The position numbers were made by a program, and so were the translations under genes. DNA of 64,000 nucleotides from Alphaproteobacteria bacterium (GTDB taxonomy: Bacteria > Pseudomonadota > Alphaproteobacteria > RF32 > CAG-239), in the NCBI GenBank assembly GCA_900769705.1, contig CAAGHP010000003.1, forward strand, positions 52,088-116,087. Direction: 5' to 3'. The notes under the pieces were generated by a model. It saw nothing but the letters and a program-made list of their open reading frames with translations. It was not told the origin of the DNA and searched no databases. This document shows, one piece after another, positions 1-7,399 of this stretch. Positions within the stretch are counted from its first letter, which is position 1; each line of letters opens with the position of its first letter.

Positions 1-135
1 ACGATAAAACGCCGTGTCCGGTCAAAGTTGCAAACTGATGTGGCCAAAAATATAAATACTTATTACTTTTTATTTACTCCGCAAGATGAAGTGCGTAAAT
101 TTGGCGAACATCATTATGCAGCTCGTTCGTATTAA
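1..135 (+). CDS. C-terminal end of an unidentified protein (partial)
   Basis: The frame is open from the first base and stops at the TAA at 133-135, giving 44 residues of a C-terminus that begins outside the window. It is rich in basic and aromatic residues and ends HHYAARSY. I do not recognise the family. It converges on the ybgC-like gene and overlaps its stop codon by four bases, as real convergent genes in compact genomes often do, but so short a fragment could be a chance open frame. Confidence 0.4.
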   Translation, partial: TIKRRVRSKLQTDVAKNINTYYFLFTPQDEVRKFGEHHYAARSY

Positions 136-575
136 ATCAATTCTTTTATTTTAGCACTTAAATCTGCGTCAATTCTAACCGGTCTTTTCAAAGCCAAACT
201 CATGTGAATAAGTTTTACTTCAATTTTTGTCAGCAAAGTGTCGCCGCGGTAAATTTCTTGCAGCACACGCAGACTGGCACCGCCGACTTCTAAAATTTTG
301 CAGGTAACAACCAACGCATCATCTAAGCGGGCCGAGGCAATATAGTCAATGTTGCAGGAGCGAACTACAAATCCGGTCTGTCCGGCTTCCAGATTTTTTT
401 CCTGATTTACTCCCAATGTGCGAATAAACTCTGTGCGAGCGCGTTCGGCAAACTTCAGGTAATTGGCGTAATAAACAATCCCGCCGGCATCGGTATCTTC
501 ATAATAAACCCGTACCGGATAAGCAAAAATTTTGTTTTCTATTTGTCCCAAAGCAGGGATAGTGTTTTCAAACAT
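132..575 (-). CDS. ybgC: YbgC-family acyl-CoA thioesterase
   Basis: Hot-dog-fold thioesterase of 147 residues, the usual YbgC length. Residues 24-39 hold the family signature YYEDTDAGGIVYYANY, whose aspartates lie at the active site. Members hydrolyse short-chain or acyl-CoA thioesters and are often linked to the Tol-Pal envelope system. The start is supported by a GGAGG Shine-Dalgarno sequence that overlaps the 3' end of ruvB, and only three bases separate the two genes, so they are probably co-transcribed as ruvA-ruvB-ybgC. tolQ, a frequent neighbour, would lie beyond the window edge if present. Substrate is not evident from sequence. Confidence 0.9.
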   Translation of the reverse strand: MFENTIPALGQIENKIFAYPVRVYYEDTDAGGIVYYANYLKFAERARTEFIRTLGVNQEKNLEAGQTGFVVRSCNIDYIASARLDDALVVTCKILEVGGASLRVLQEIYRGDTLLTKIEVKLIHMSLALKRPVRIDADLSAKIKELI

Positions 576-578
576 TAT

Positions 579-1634
579 CTAATCCTCCAAAGTTTCCAAA
601 AGTTCATACTGTTTGGTTTGTTTTGCCGGCATATTGACACCTAAATAACGATATCCGAGCTGTGAGATAATACGCCCGCGCGGTGTGCGCTGTAAAAATC
701 CGAGTTTCAGTAAAAACGGCTCCACAACTTCTTCAATAGTGTCGCGTTCTTCCGAAAGAGCCGCCGCCAAAGTATCGGCTCCGACCGGACCTCCGCCGTA
801 GTTTTTGACAATGCAATTCAAATAGCGGCGGTCAAAAGCGTCAAGCCCAAAATCATCAACATCCAGGCGTTTTAAAGCTAAGTCGGAAATATGCGAGTCT
901 ATAACTTTTTGGGCGGAAACCGCACCAAAGTCGCGCACGCGGCGTAGCAAGCGTCCGGCGATACGAGGCGTTCCGCGCGAACGTTTGGCAATTTCCATAG
1001 CTCCATCTTCCGAGATTTCTATGTTTAAAAGTTTAGCGTTGCGCTGCACTATTTTCTTTAAGTCTTCATGCGAATAAAAATCCAAGCGCAAAGGTATACC
1101 AAATCGCTCACGCAAAGGGGTGGAAAGTAAGCCGGAACGAGTGGTTGCGCCAACCAATGTGAATGGCTGCAAGTCGATGCGCACCGAGCGTGCGGAAGGT
1201 CCTTCGCCGATAATCAAATCAAGCTGAAAATCTTCCATAGCTGAATATAATACTTCTTCAATTGCCGGATTTAAGCGGTGGATTTCATCAATAAACAACA
1301 CATCGTTGCGTTCCAGATTAGTCAAAATTGCCGCTAAATCACCGGATTTAGAAATCATCGGTGCCGAAGTTGCGCGGAAACCGACGCCCAGTTCTTTGGC
1401 CACAATAGAAGAAAGCGTGGTTTTACCAAGTCCCGGAGGACCAAACAACAGCACATGGTCAAGCGCTTCTCCGCGTTGTTTGGCGGCAGCGATAAACACT
1501 TTTAAATTATCGCAAACATCACGTTGCCCAACAAAATCGTCCAAACTTGTCGGACGCAGACTAACCGGATTGTTGCCGATTTGTTCATCTTCGGCTTGGG
1601 CTTGCGGGCTAACGATTCGCGTATCATCTTTCAT
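579..1634 (-). CDS. ruvB: Holliday junction branch migration helicase RuvB
   Basis: AAA+ motor of the RuvAB complex, 351 residues, full length. Visible motifs are Walker A GPPGLGKTT (about 65-73), Walker B DEIH (116-119), a sensor/arginine-finger region TTRSGLLSTPLRERFG (about 165-180) and the winged-helix C-terminus. With RuvA it drives branch migration of Holliday junctions during recombinational repair. A good Shine-Dalgarno sequence (AAAGGA) precedes the ATG. It lies three bases after ruvA. ruvC, often next to ruvA, is absent here and must be elsewhere. Confidence 0.98.
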   Translation of the reverse strand: MKDDTRIVSPQAQAEDEQIGNNPVSLRPTSLDDFVGQRDVCDNLKVFIAAAKQRGEALDHVLLFGPPGLGKTTLSSIVAKELGVGFRATSAPMISKSGDLAAILTNLERNDVLFIDEIHRLNPAIEEVLYSAMEDFQLDLIIGEGPSARSVRIDLQPFTLVGATTRSGLLSTPLRERFGIPLRLDFYSHEDLKKIVQRNAKLLNIEISEDGAMEIAKRSRGTPRIAGRLLRRVRDFGAVSAQKVIDSHISDLALKRLDVDDFGLDAFDRRYLNCIVKNYGGGPVGADTLAAALSEERDTIEEVVEPFLLKLGFLQRTPRGRIISQLGYRYLGVNMPAKQTKQYELLETLED

Positions 1635-1637
1635 GGT

Positions 1638-2285
1638 CTAAAATTCCTTTTGAGCAAATTCTTTTAAGGCAAGGCGAATAAGCGTCGGCACATTGGCGTC
1701 CGGATTTTCCGCCACAGCTTTAGATACGGCGCGATAAGCCTCCAAACGTTGATAGCCAAGATTAACCAGAGCCGAAATAACATCTTCGCTTTTAGAATAA
1801 TCGGCATCTTTAGGCAAAACAACCTGAGCCGCCGGAGCGCCCTCTATAACTTCATCAGCATTGGTGCCGGAAATTCCGACCGGAATTGTAACGATTTTAT
1901 CTTTAAGTTCGGTTACTATGCGGGCAGCAAGTTTTGGACCTACGCCGGAAGCACGGCAAAATGATGTTTTATCTTGCGCGCTGATTGCTTGAGAAAGTTG
2001 CGCCGGAGTTAAAACCGACAAAATACTTAAACATACTTTAGCTCCCACTCCCTGAACTTTTGTAAGAGTCGTAAACCATTCTTTTTCCCAAGCGTCGGCA
2101 AAACCAAACAGCGAAAGGCTGTCTTCACGCACCACCATTTCGGTCAAAAGTGTGGCTTCCTCTCCCTGAGTCAATTTACCGAGAGTTTTAGACGAAGCGG
2201 AAACGAGATAGCCCACGCCGTTCACGTCTATAATGCAATAATCATCGCCGATTGTGTCAATCAGCCCGCGTAATTTAGCAATCAT
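1638..2285 (-). CDS. ruvA: Holliday junction DNA-binding protein RuvA
   Basis: 215 residues with the three RuvA domains: an OB-fold beginning MIAKLRGLI, two helix-hairpin-helix motifs (VQGVGAKVC near 78-85 and ASGVGPKLA near 112-120) and a C-terminal RuvB-interacting domain (about 160-215) after a linker. It binds four-way junctions as a tetramer and loads RuvB. First gene of ruvAB-ybgC; an AAGGA Shine-Dalgarno sequence lies about 9 bases before the ATG. Confidence 0.97.
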   Translation of the reverse strand: MIAKLRGLIDTIGDDYCIIDVNGVGYLVSASSKTLGKLTQGEEATLLTEMVVREDSLSLFGFADAWEKEWFTTLTKVQGVGAKVCLSILSVLTPAQLSQAISAQDKTSFCRASGVGPKLAARIVTELKDKIVTIPVGISGTNADEVIEGAPAAQVVLPKDADYSKSEDVISALVNLGYQRLEAYRAVSKAVAENPDANVPTLIRLALKEFAQKEF

Positions 2286-2379
2286 TTTTTTACAATCCTT
2301 TTGTTGACACTAGACTAACGGAAATATGCTTACAGTACAAGAGTTTTGTTGCTTTTCTGCAAGGCTTATTTTTATCAGG

Positions 2380-3120
2380 TCAGTACATAACTTTATTCAA
2401 ATATAATCCGCAGGCGGGGGCGCTGATACCGGCTTTGGTGCGGTCGCAAGCCTCTAAAATGGTTTTGACGTCTTCCGGTTTAAGTCGTTCGTTGCCTACT
2501 TCTTTCAAGGTGCCGACCATATTGCGCACTTGATGATAAATAAACGAGCGCGCTTCCACGGTGAAAATAATTTCATCTCCGTTGAGCTCTATATCAAGTT
2601 TATCTAAAGTTTTCACCGGACTTTTTGCCTGACAGCCGGCTCCGCGGAATGAACTGAAATCATGATGTCCCAGCAAATATTTAGCGCCTTGACGCATAGC
2701 TTCAATATCCAGCGGATATGGTACGCGCCATACTCTGTCTACCAGTAAAGGACTGGGACCGCGGCGGTTCAAAATTCGATAAATATAGCCGCGTCCGACC
2801 GCGGAAAAACGGGCGTGAAAATCGCCAGTTACTTTTTCTGCCTGTAACACGCTGACAGGTGCTTGCAACTCGCGCAGCAAAGCGTTCAAACTTTCCATTA
2901 TTTTATATTCGCTTAAATCCAGATTTAAGTCAAAATGCGCCACTTGCGCCAAAGCGTGAACACCGGCGTCGGTGCGTCCGGCTCCGAACACTTCGGTTGT
3001 CTGGTGTGAAAAGCCTAAAATAGCTTTTTCCAAAAATTCTTGCGCGCTGGCGCCGTCTTTTTGTTTTTGCCAGCCCACCAAGTGAGTTCCATCATATTCC
3101 ACCGTAATTTTATAACGCAT
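2380..3120 (-). CDS. truA: tRNA pseudouridine38-40 synthase TruA
   Basis: Isomerises uridines 38-40 of the tRNA anticodon arm. It starts MRYKITVEYDGT and carries the catalytic motif GAGRTDAGVHA with the essential aspartate near residue 51; 246 residues is normal. An upstream in-frame TTG at 3126 is possible, but the AAAGGG Shine-Dalgarno sequence is spaced correctly (six bases) for the ATG at 3120, so I chose that start. In many alphaproteobacteria truA sits beside fmt or def; here its upstream neighbour is a 412-base gap holding an orphan structured element. Confidence 0.96.
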   Translation of the reverse strand: MRYKITVEYDGTHLVGWQKQKDGASAQEFLEKAILGFSHQTTEVFGAGRTDAGVHALAQVAHFDLNLDLSEYKIMESLNALLRELQAPVSVLQAEKVTGDFHARFSAVGRGYIYRILNRRGPSPLLVDRVWRVPYPLDIEAMRQGAKYLLGHHDFSSFRGAGCQAKSPVKTLDKLDIELNGDEIIFTVEARSFIYHQVRNMVGTLKEVGNERLKPEDVKTILEACDRTKAGISAPACGLYLNKVMY

Positions 3121-3289
3121 TTTCAACCCTTTTCAAAATCTTTTCCAGCTTAGGCGAGACGGTCTCAAATGTCAAATAAAAATGAGCTTTAATAGTATGT
3201 GAAATCTTTTATAAGTGTAACACTTAATGCGCGTATTGTATTACCGTTATTGCAAGTTTGGCATAGCTTGTTAATTTCTGCTAAAGATA

Positions 3290-3425
3290 AATCTTTATTA
3301 AACGGCTCGGCTTATTGAGGCAATATTCGTCAAACGAACAGAAATCGGCATAACATGGTTTAAGTGATTATGCATAACGAATAATGTAGAAAGTGTGGTG
3401 ACACTCCGCATTTTGCAATGCATAA
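3290..3425 (-). ncRNA. Orphan copy of the prepilin-leader RNA element
   Basis: Read on the minus strand, this stretch shares three ordered blocks with the leader at 56136-56334: the TCGTTATGCATA hairpin (3369-3380), TTATGCCGATTTCTG (3339-3353) and AATAAGCCGAGCCGTTT (3300-3316). The flanks CTTTCTACATTATT and AATAAAG...AGAAAT could still pair as an outer stem although their bases differ from the other copy. No terminator and no prepilin follows; downstream is truA. It may be the relic of a lost prepilin cassette or a free-standing RNA. The rest of the 3121-3532 gap shows nothing else I can name. Confidence 0.5.
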
Positions 3426-3532
3426 AAAATATAAATTTCACTTAAATACAAATAATTTTCTTGCAATCATATATTGACAAATTTTGCAGTTTGTATAACA
3501 TTAAAATGTTATTTTATTAAAGATATATTATT

Positions 3533-3808
3533 ATGGATACAGGTTTGAAAAAGAAGGATTTAAAATCCGAGTTGCTGAAAACGCTTCGCATTGAATTGAA
3601 TGTTGATAACATAAAGGAAAGCGATCGTTTGCGTGATGATTTAAGCATGGACAGTATCAATGCAATGTACATAAGTATGAAAATGGAATTTAAGCTGGAG
3701 CTTGAAAATGATGATGAAATTGCTCACTACATTGCAAAAAATCCCAACCTTACAGTAGGCGAATTGTTGGATTTTATTTGTACTAAAGTTAAAAGAACCA
3801 ATGCTTGA
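3533..3808 (+). CDS. Orphan acyl-carrier-like protein
   Basis: 91 residues with the outline of an acyl carrier protein: a helix, then LRDDLSMDSINAMYISMKME, where Ser41 of the DSI motif is the expected 4'-phosphopantetheine attachment site, then an acidic helix and a final LTVGELLDFI helix. It is not the main fatty-acid ACP, which would carry DSLDTVEL. No synthase, ligase or transferase gene lies beside it, so its partner is unknown. The leader is AT-rich without a Shine-Dalgarno sequence; a TTGACA lies at 3474-3479 with TATAAC 14 bases on. A shared bidirectional terminator separates it from the convergent lysozyme gene. Confidence 0.7.
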   Translation: MDTGLKKKDLKSELLKTLRIELNVDNIKESDRLRDDLSMDSINAMYISMKMEFKLELENDDEIAHYIAKNPNLTVGELLDFICTKVKRTNA

Positions 3809-3812
3809 ACTC

Positions 3813-3856
3813 AAAAAAAGAGGAACTGCTTTGATACAAAGCAATCCCTCTTTTTT
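3813..3856. terminator. Bidirectional terminator
   Basis: Inverted repeat AAAAAAGAGG...CCTCTTTTTT with an inner GCTTTG/CAAAGC stem between two convergent genes; runs of A and T on either side let it serve both strands. Confidence 0.85.
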
Positions 3857-3857
3857 G

Positions 3858-4709
3858 TTACTTGATAGAATTTACAGTTACGGTATCGCCTTCATTCATA
3901 TTGAAGAAGGTATTAACCGTTACATCGTCGAAACGAAGTCTGTAAAAGCCATATTTGTCAGCCTGTGGCTCGCGCTCTTTGTCTACCCAGTAATAATTAC
4001 CAAAATTCTTGGTTTGGTAAAATTTTCTAGGCTCCAAATCGCTGATGTTACGGGCTGTCAAAATGCCTAAATAAGCTGCACCTTGCACCCAATGACGTTT
4101 GAGCAGACCGTTGGCACGCTTTCCGGCTGATTTTCTATATTCTGTCATTTTGTTGACACACGTTTCCGGGTCTTCATTTTTGTTGACAGATATAAAAAAT
4201 TCGCAAGGCTCTTTAACCTTTTCTCCGTCAGCTGAATATCCGGTTAAAGCTTCTCCGCCCACATTATAGATAAACAAGCAAACGCCTATGATTTGCTCGT
4301 CTGTCAGCTTGCGGGTAAAGTGAGATAAAAACGGGTAAACATGCTTACGTAGATGTTCAAATGCCCATGCCTTAGCTGTTGCCTTCGGAATACGCTGTCC
4401 TTTTTTAAGGAACTTACCGTCAGGTGTTGTAGTCACGCCGTACCAGGTAGTCCAGCGTGCACCACAATGATAATTCTCTCCGGTTTTCTCATTTACAATA
4501 CCACCCTCTACAAGGCAGATAAACGAGAATATGTCTTCAGATAACTCGTTGGCTCTGGCAACATTGTCAAAAGTTTCAACACTATCATTAAGTTCTATAT
4601 CTTCCTTCTTTTCGCTATTCAATGAACAACTTGTAGGCAAAGACATAAACAAATACATACCAAACAGAACTACTGCAGCAGCAAAATAATTAACAAATTT
4701 TTTAACCAT
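3858..4709 (-). CDS. GH24-type lysozyme anchored as a lipoprotein
   Basis: 283 residues. The N-terminus has a hydrophobic segment ending in the lipobox-like LPTSC, with lipidated Cys near residue 28. The rest resembles phage-type lysozymes (GH24): a glutamate in VEGG (Glu68), a WYGVTTTPDG stretch where the family has its TIGYGH turn, and the helices LTDEQIIGVCLFIYNVGG and RANGLLKRHW that match the family's DALVSF-NVG and GLxxRR segments. It should cleave peptidoglycan from a membrane anchor. The C-terminal 70 residues are outside the family and unassigned. No phage genes are nearby. Translation starts without a Shine-Dalgarno sequence behind AT-rich DNA, unlike the housekeeping genes, hinting at foreign origin. 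Self-lysis, predation and cell-wall remodelling are all possible roles. Confidence 0.65.
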   Translation of the reverse strand: MVKKFVNYFAAAVVLFGMYLFMSLPTSCSLNSEKKEDIELNDSVETFDNVARANELSEDIFSFICLVEGGIVNEKTGENYHCGARWTTWYGVTTTPDGKFLKKGQRIPKATAKAWAFEHLRKHVYPFLSHFTRKLTDEQIIGVCLFIYNVGGEALTGYSADGEKVKEPCEFFISVNKNEDPETCVNKMTEYRKSAGKRANGLLKRHWVQGAAYLGILTARNISDLEPRKFYQTKNFGNYYWVDKEREPQADKYGFYRLRFDDVTVNTFFNMNEGDTVTVNSIK

Positions 4710-4731
4710 AATACTTAAATTTTAGGATTTC

Positions 4732-4760
4732 AGTATAACACAGATTTTTATTTTTGGCAA
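4732..4760 (-). promoter_or_regulatory. Promoter of the lysozyme gene
   Basis: On the minus strand TTGCCA, a 17-base spacer and TATACT; the leader to the ATG is about 20 AT-rich bases with no ribosome binding site. Confidence 0.6.
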
Positions 4761-4867
4761 TATTTTAGATTCAAAAGCTTTTTTGTCATTTTTAACTTGC
4801 AGAGAGCAAAAAAATATGATATTTTTCTTTTAAATTTTGAGATTATTAACGTTTAATTATTTTTTAT

Positions 4868-5452
4868 ATGAGTGGAAACATTTCTCTTACTGAAAAAAAG
4901 CAGATTGCTTTGATTCAAAATGGTAATCATGATGAAATTTTGAAGTTCATCTGGGCTCATCCGTCTTTTCGCTTTACTCCGACTGCTAGTCAAGTTTTTA
5001 TAGAACGCGGTAATTCTGAAGAGATTTTGGCTTACATCGCTGTGCGCCCTTTGCCTGAGCGCGGGGAGATTGCTTTAATCAAGCGCGGTGTTCATCATGA
5101 AATTTTGGCTTATACCAAGGGGCATAAGCTTTATGAAGCTGCGGAAAAAGCACTTATCAAGCGTGGAGTCCGTGATGAGATTTTGGCTTATTTGGACAGC
5201 AATTCTTTCAGTTCCGGTGCGGTGATTGAGTTTATTCACAGCGGCGATTTGGAAGAAATTGAAAAGGCGGCAGCACGCACTTCTTTTGGCTATTTGGGAG
5301 AACAGGAGCTTATCTCCTTTGGTGTGCACCGTCACATTATGGCCTATATCAAGATTCGCCGTTTTTGCAATGAAAATTCGTTTAAGGCTTTGTTAAAGCG
5401 CGGCAACGAACAAGAGATTGAGCTCTATAAGTCTTTATACGGAGCTAAATAA
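4868..5452 (+). CDS. Helical-repeat protein with seven ALIKRG-EILAY repeats
   Basis: 194 residues made almost wholly of seven repeats of about 25-33 residues built on ALIKRGVxxEILAY; examples start near residues 14, 45, 70, 102, 132, 152 and 176. The pattern of paired short helices suggests a solenoid, probably for protein binding. There is no signal peptide or membrane segment, so it is likely cytoplasmic. I do not recognise a named family. It has no Shine-Dalgarno sequence and sits behind an AT-rich leader, like other accessory genes here. A good terminator follows. Confidence 0.7.
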   Translation: MSGNISLTEKKQIALIQNGNHDEILKFIWAHPSFRFTPTASQVFIERGNSEEILAYIAVRPLPERGEIALIKRGVHHEILAYTKGHKLYEAAEKALIKRGVRDEILAYLDSNSFSSGAVIEFIHSGDLEEIEKAAARTSFGYLGEQELISFGVHRHIMAYIKIRRFCNENSFKALLKRGNEQEIELYKSLYGAK

Positions 5453-5463
5453 TTTGTTTCATT

Positions 5464-5497
5464 AAACTTCAGTTCGCAATGAGCTGAAGTTTTTTTA
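5464..5497 (+). terminator. Rho-independent terminator
   Basis: AAACTTCAG...CTGAAGTTT stem followed by a T-run, directly after the repeat-protein gene. Confidence 0.85.
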
Positions 5498-5538
5498 TTT
5501 TATGCTTGCTTTTTATATTTTATTGGTATATACAATTT

Positions 5539-5553
5539 TTAGAATCATTCTAA
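5539..5553. promoter_or_regulatory. Per/Fur box
   Basis: TTAGAATCATTCTAA is a perfect 7-1-7 inverted repeat fitting the PerR box consensus TTAnAATnATTnTAA. It lies 14 bases before the start of the PerR-like gene, so autoregulation by that protein is the simplest reading. Confidence 0.8.
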
Positions 5554-5566
5554 TTTTGGACAACGG

Positions 5567-6478
5567 ATGACAAAACAAAAACGCTTGATTTTAGATATTG
5601 TGAACAATTCCGATACGCACTATACGGCGGAACAGATTTTTGCAGTTGCGCAAAAAACAATGCCGGCAATAGCGCGAGCGACAGTTTATAATAATTTAAA
5701 TGCGCTGTTGAAAGAAAATCTGATTCGCAAAATTTGTCTGCCCAATCAAATTGATTGCTATGATAAAATTTTGCCGGAGCATGATCATCTGATTTGTGTC
5801 AAATGCGGAAGAATCTCGGATATTGTTGTGTCAGATGTAAAAAAGGATATTGAACGTCAGCTTAACGGCAATTTACTTTCTTACAGCCTGAATATCAGCT
5901 ATATCTGTGAAAAGTGTAAAAACTTAAAGGAATTAAAAATGACAAATAAATACAAAGGTACGCAAACTGAAAAAAATTTGCAGACCGCGTTTGCCGGTGA
6001 AAGTCAAGCCCGCAACAAGTATACCTATTTTGCCAGCGTAGCTAAAAAAGAAGGCTATGAACAAATTTCTGCATTGTTTGTCAAAACAGCTGACAATGAA
6101 AAAGAACACGCTAAAATGTGGTTCAAGGAATTGGGCGGATTGGGTGATACGGCTGCAAATTTGAAACAGGCAGCCGAGGGCGAAAATTATGAGTGGACCG
6201 ATATGTATGACGGTTTTGCAAAAACTGCCGAAGCAGAAGGTTTTCATGATTTGGCCGCAAAATTCCGCGGTGTGGCGGCTATTGAAAAACGCCACGAGGA
6301 AAGATACAGAACTTTGTTGAAAAATGTTGAGACAAAGCAAGTTTTCGCTAAATCTAGCGTAAAAGTTTGGGAGTGCCGCAATTGCGGACATATTGTGGTT
6401 GGTTTGGAAGCTCCGGCCGTATGTCCAGTGTGCGCTCATCCGCAAAATTATTTTGAAGTTATGGAAGAAAACTACTAA
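5567..6478 (+). CDS. PerR-like regulator fused in frame to rubrerythrin
   Basis: One open frame of 303 residues carries two complete proteins. Residues 1-122 are a Fur/PerR-family repressor: winged helix (about 1-65), HDH metal ligands (72-74) and the structural zinc pairs CVKC (77-80) and CEKC (114-117). Residues 125-303 are a rubrerythrin: diiron four-helix domain with ExxH-type ligands (EKEH 178-181, EKRHEE 240-245) and a rubredoxin domain with CRNC (270-273) and CPVC (286-289). Rubrerythrin reduces peroxide. Met125 has its own AAGGA site seven bases upstream, so the ribosome may also make rubrerythrin alone. A Per box lies just before the gene. In other genomes these are separate neighbouring genes; the missing stop is what is odd. 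Confidence 0.9.
   Translation: MTKQKRLILDIVNNSDTHYTAEQIFAVAQKTMPAIARATVYNNLNALLKENLIRKICLPNQIDCYDKILPEHDHLICVKCGRISDIVVSDVKKDIERQLNGNLLSYSLNISYICEKCKNLKELKMTNKYKGTQTEKNLQTAFAGESQARNKYTYFASVAKKEGYEQISALFVKTADNEKEHAKMWFKELGGLGDTAANLKQAAEGENYEWTDMYDGFAKTAEAEGFHDLAAKFRGVAAIEKRHEERYRTLLKNVETKQVFAKSSVKVWECRNCGHIVVGLEAPAVCPVCAHPQNYFEVMEENY
5927..5941 (+). promoter_or_regulatory. Internal ribosome binding site for rubrerythrin
   Basis: AAGGA at 5927-5931, seven bases before the ATG at 5939-5941, inside the PerR-rubrerythrin frame and in phase with it. It is positioned to allow separate translation of a 179-residue rubrerythrin. Confidence 0.7.
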
Positions 6479-6496
6479 TAGACTAGAAGGTATTGT

Positions 6497-6528
6497 AAAA
6501 GCCTCAAGGATAAAACCTTGAGGCTTTT
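6497..6528. terminator. Terminator between convergent genes
   Basis: AAAAGCCTCAAGG...CCTTGAGGCTTTT, a strong hairpin with A and T tails that can serve both the rubrerythrin gene and the convergent prepilin gene. Confidence 0.85.
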
Positions 6529-6534
6529 GCAAAT

Positions 6535-7371
6535 TCAATAAGGATTTAAATAAAGCGTAAAGCGAGCGCTGCCGCCTTCTTTCAACAAAATTTTACATTT
6601 TTGATGTATATCGCTTAAAGTTGCTTTTTGTAGCGTTGAGCGGTTATAAACAGTTTTGTCGCTGGAATTAAACTCTGAATCCGAATCTGTTTGAATAAAT
6701 AGAATTAGCTGAATTTCATTGGCTATAGGTTTTGTTGCTTCAATCAAATTTCGGCAATACATTTCTGCCGACGGTGTCAAATTTTTGCCGTTTGAAATAA
6801 ACCAAAACCGCGCAACATAAATAAATGATTTTGTTTCGTGTCCGTCTTGATGCTGCAGGGTTTGCAAACCGTATGAAATATCAATGCGATTGTTGTCTTT
6901 ATCTATAATAAAGCCGTTTTTATAACTGGTTCCTTCTGGCAATTCTCCCATCTCATTAAATAAAAATGTAATGTCGTCAAAGGTCTGCGATTTTGCGCTT
7001 AGATTCGGTTTTATTTTTATCATATTGGTGATTATTTCTGTAAGCATATATTTTTGCATATTGGAATGCCACATCAGCATGGCTTTTGAGTATCCGGCAA
7101 TGCCGCCGACACTTAAAATACCAATGATAGCCAACACGCCCAGCATTTCTATCATAGAACGACCGGCTTGCGGCTCACTCTTATAATCATCTTTGGCTTT
7201 GAGCGTTAACTCATTCGCTGAGTATTCAGGGGTGTACATCCGATTCGATAATAGGGTCTTTATATTCCTGAATGTTCTAGACAGCTCGCTGCGCTCACGC
7301 ACAAACATGGCGTTGAGTGTAGAGTAAAATGGACGAGAGAATAAACAATTTTTCAAATTCTTAAATATCAT
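6535..7371 (-). CDS. Prepilin-like protein with an unusually long leader
   Basis: 278 residues. The type IV prepilin/pseudopilin signature AGRSMIEMLGVLAIIG occupies residues 69-84: Gly70 is the cleavage position, Glu75 the conserved Glu5, followed by the hydrophobic helix and GGIAGYSKAM. The C-terminal domain is unlike the other prepilin here and has Cys pairs near its end. The leader before Gly70 is 70 residues, against 5-25 normally, and is rich in charge (RERSELSRTFRN). The start at 7371 is backed by AGGAAG five bases upstream; a later start at Met45 has no Shine-Dalgarno sequence. A structured leader with a terminator ends 31 bases before the ATG. No pilus assembly ATPase or peptidase is in the window. 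Confidence 0.85.
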   Translation of the reverse strand: MIFKNLKNCLFSRPFYSTLNAMFVRERSELSRTFRNIKTLLSNRMYTPEYSANELTLKAKDDYKSEPQAGRSMIEMLGVLAIIGILSVGGIAGYSKAMLMWHSNMQKYMLTEIITNMIKIKPNLSAKSQTFDDITFLFNEMGELPEGTSYKNGFIIDKDNNRIDISYGLQTLQHQDGHETKSFIYVARFWFISNGKNLTPSAEMYCRNLIEATKPIANEIQLILFIQTDSDSEFNSSDKTVYNRSTLQKATLSDIHQKCKILLKEGGSARFTLYLNPY

Positions 7372-7399
7372 TTCAACTTCCTATCATTTTGAAATCACA

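Noticed and set aside
3801..4070. An 89-codon frame on the plus strand across the terminator and the lysozyme gene
   Set aside because: It runs antisense to a better-supported gene and starts inside a terminator.
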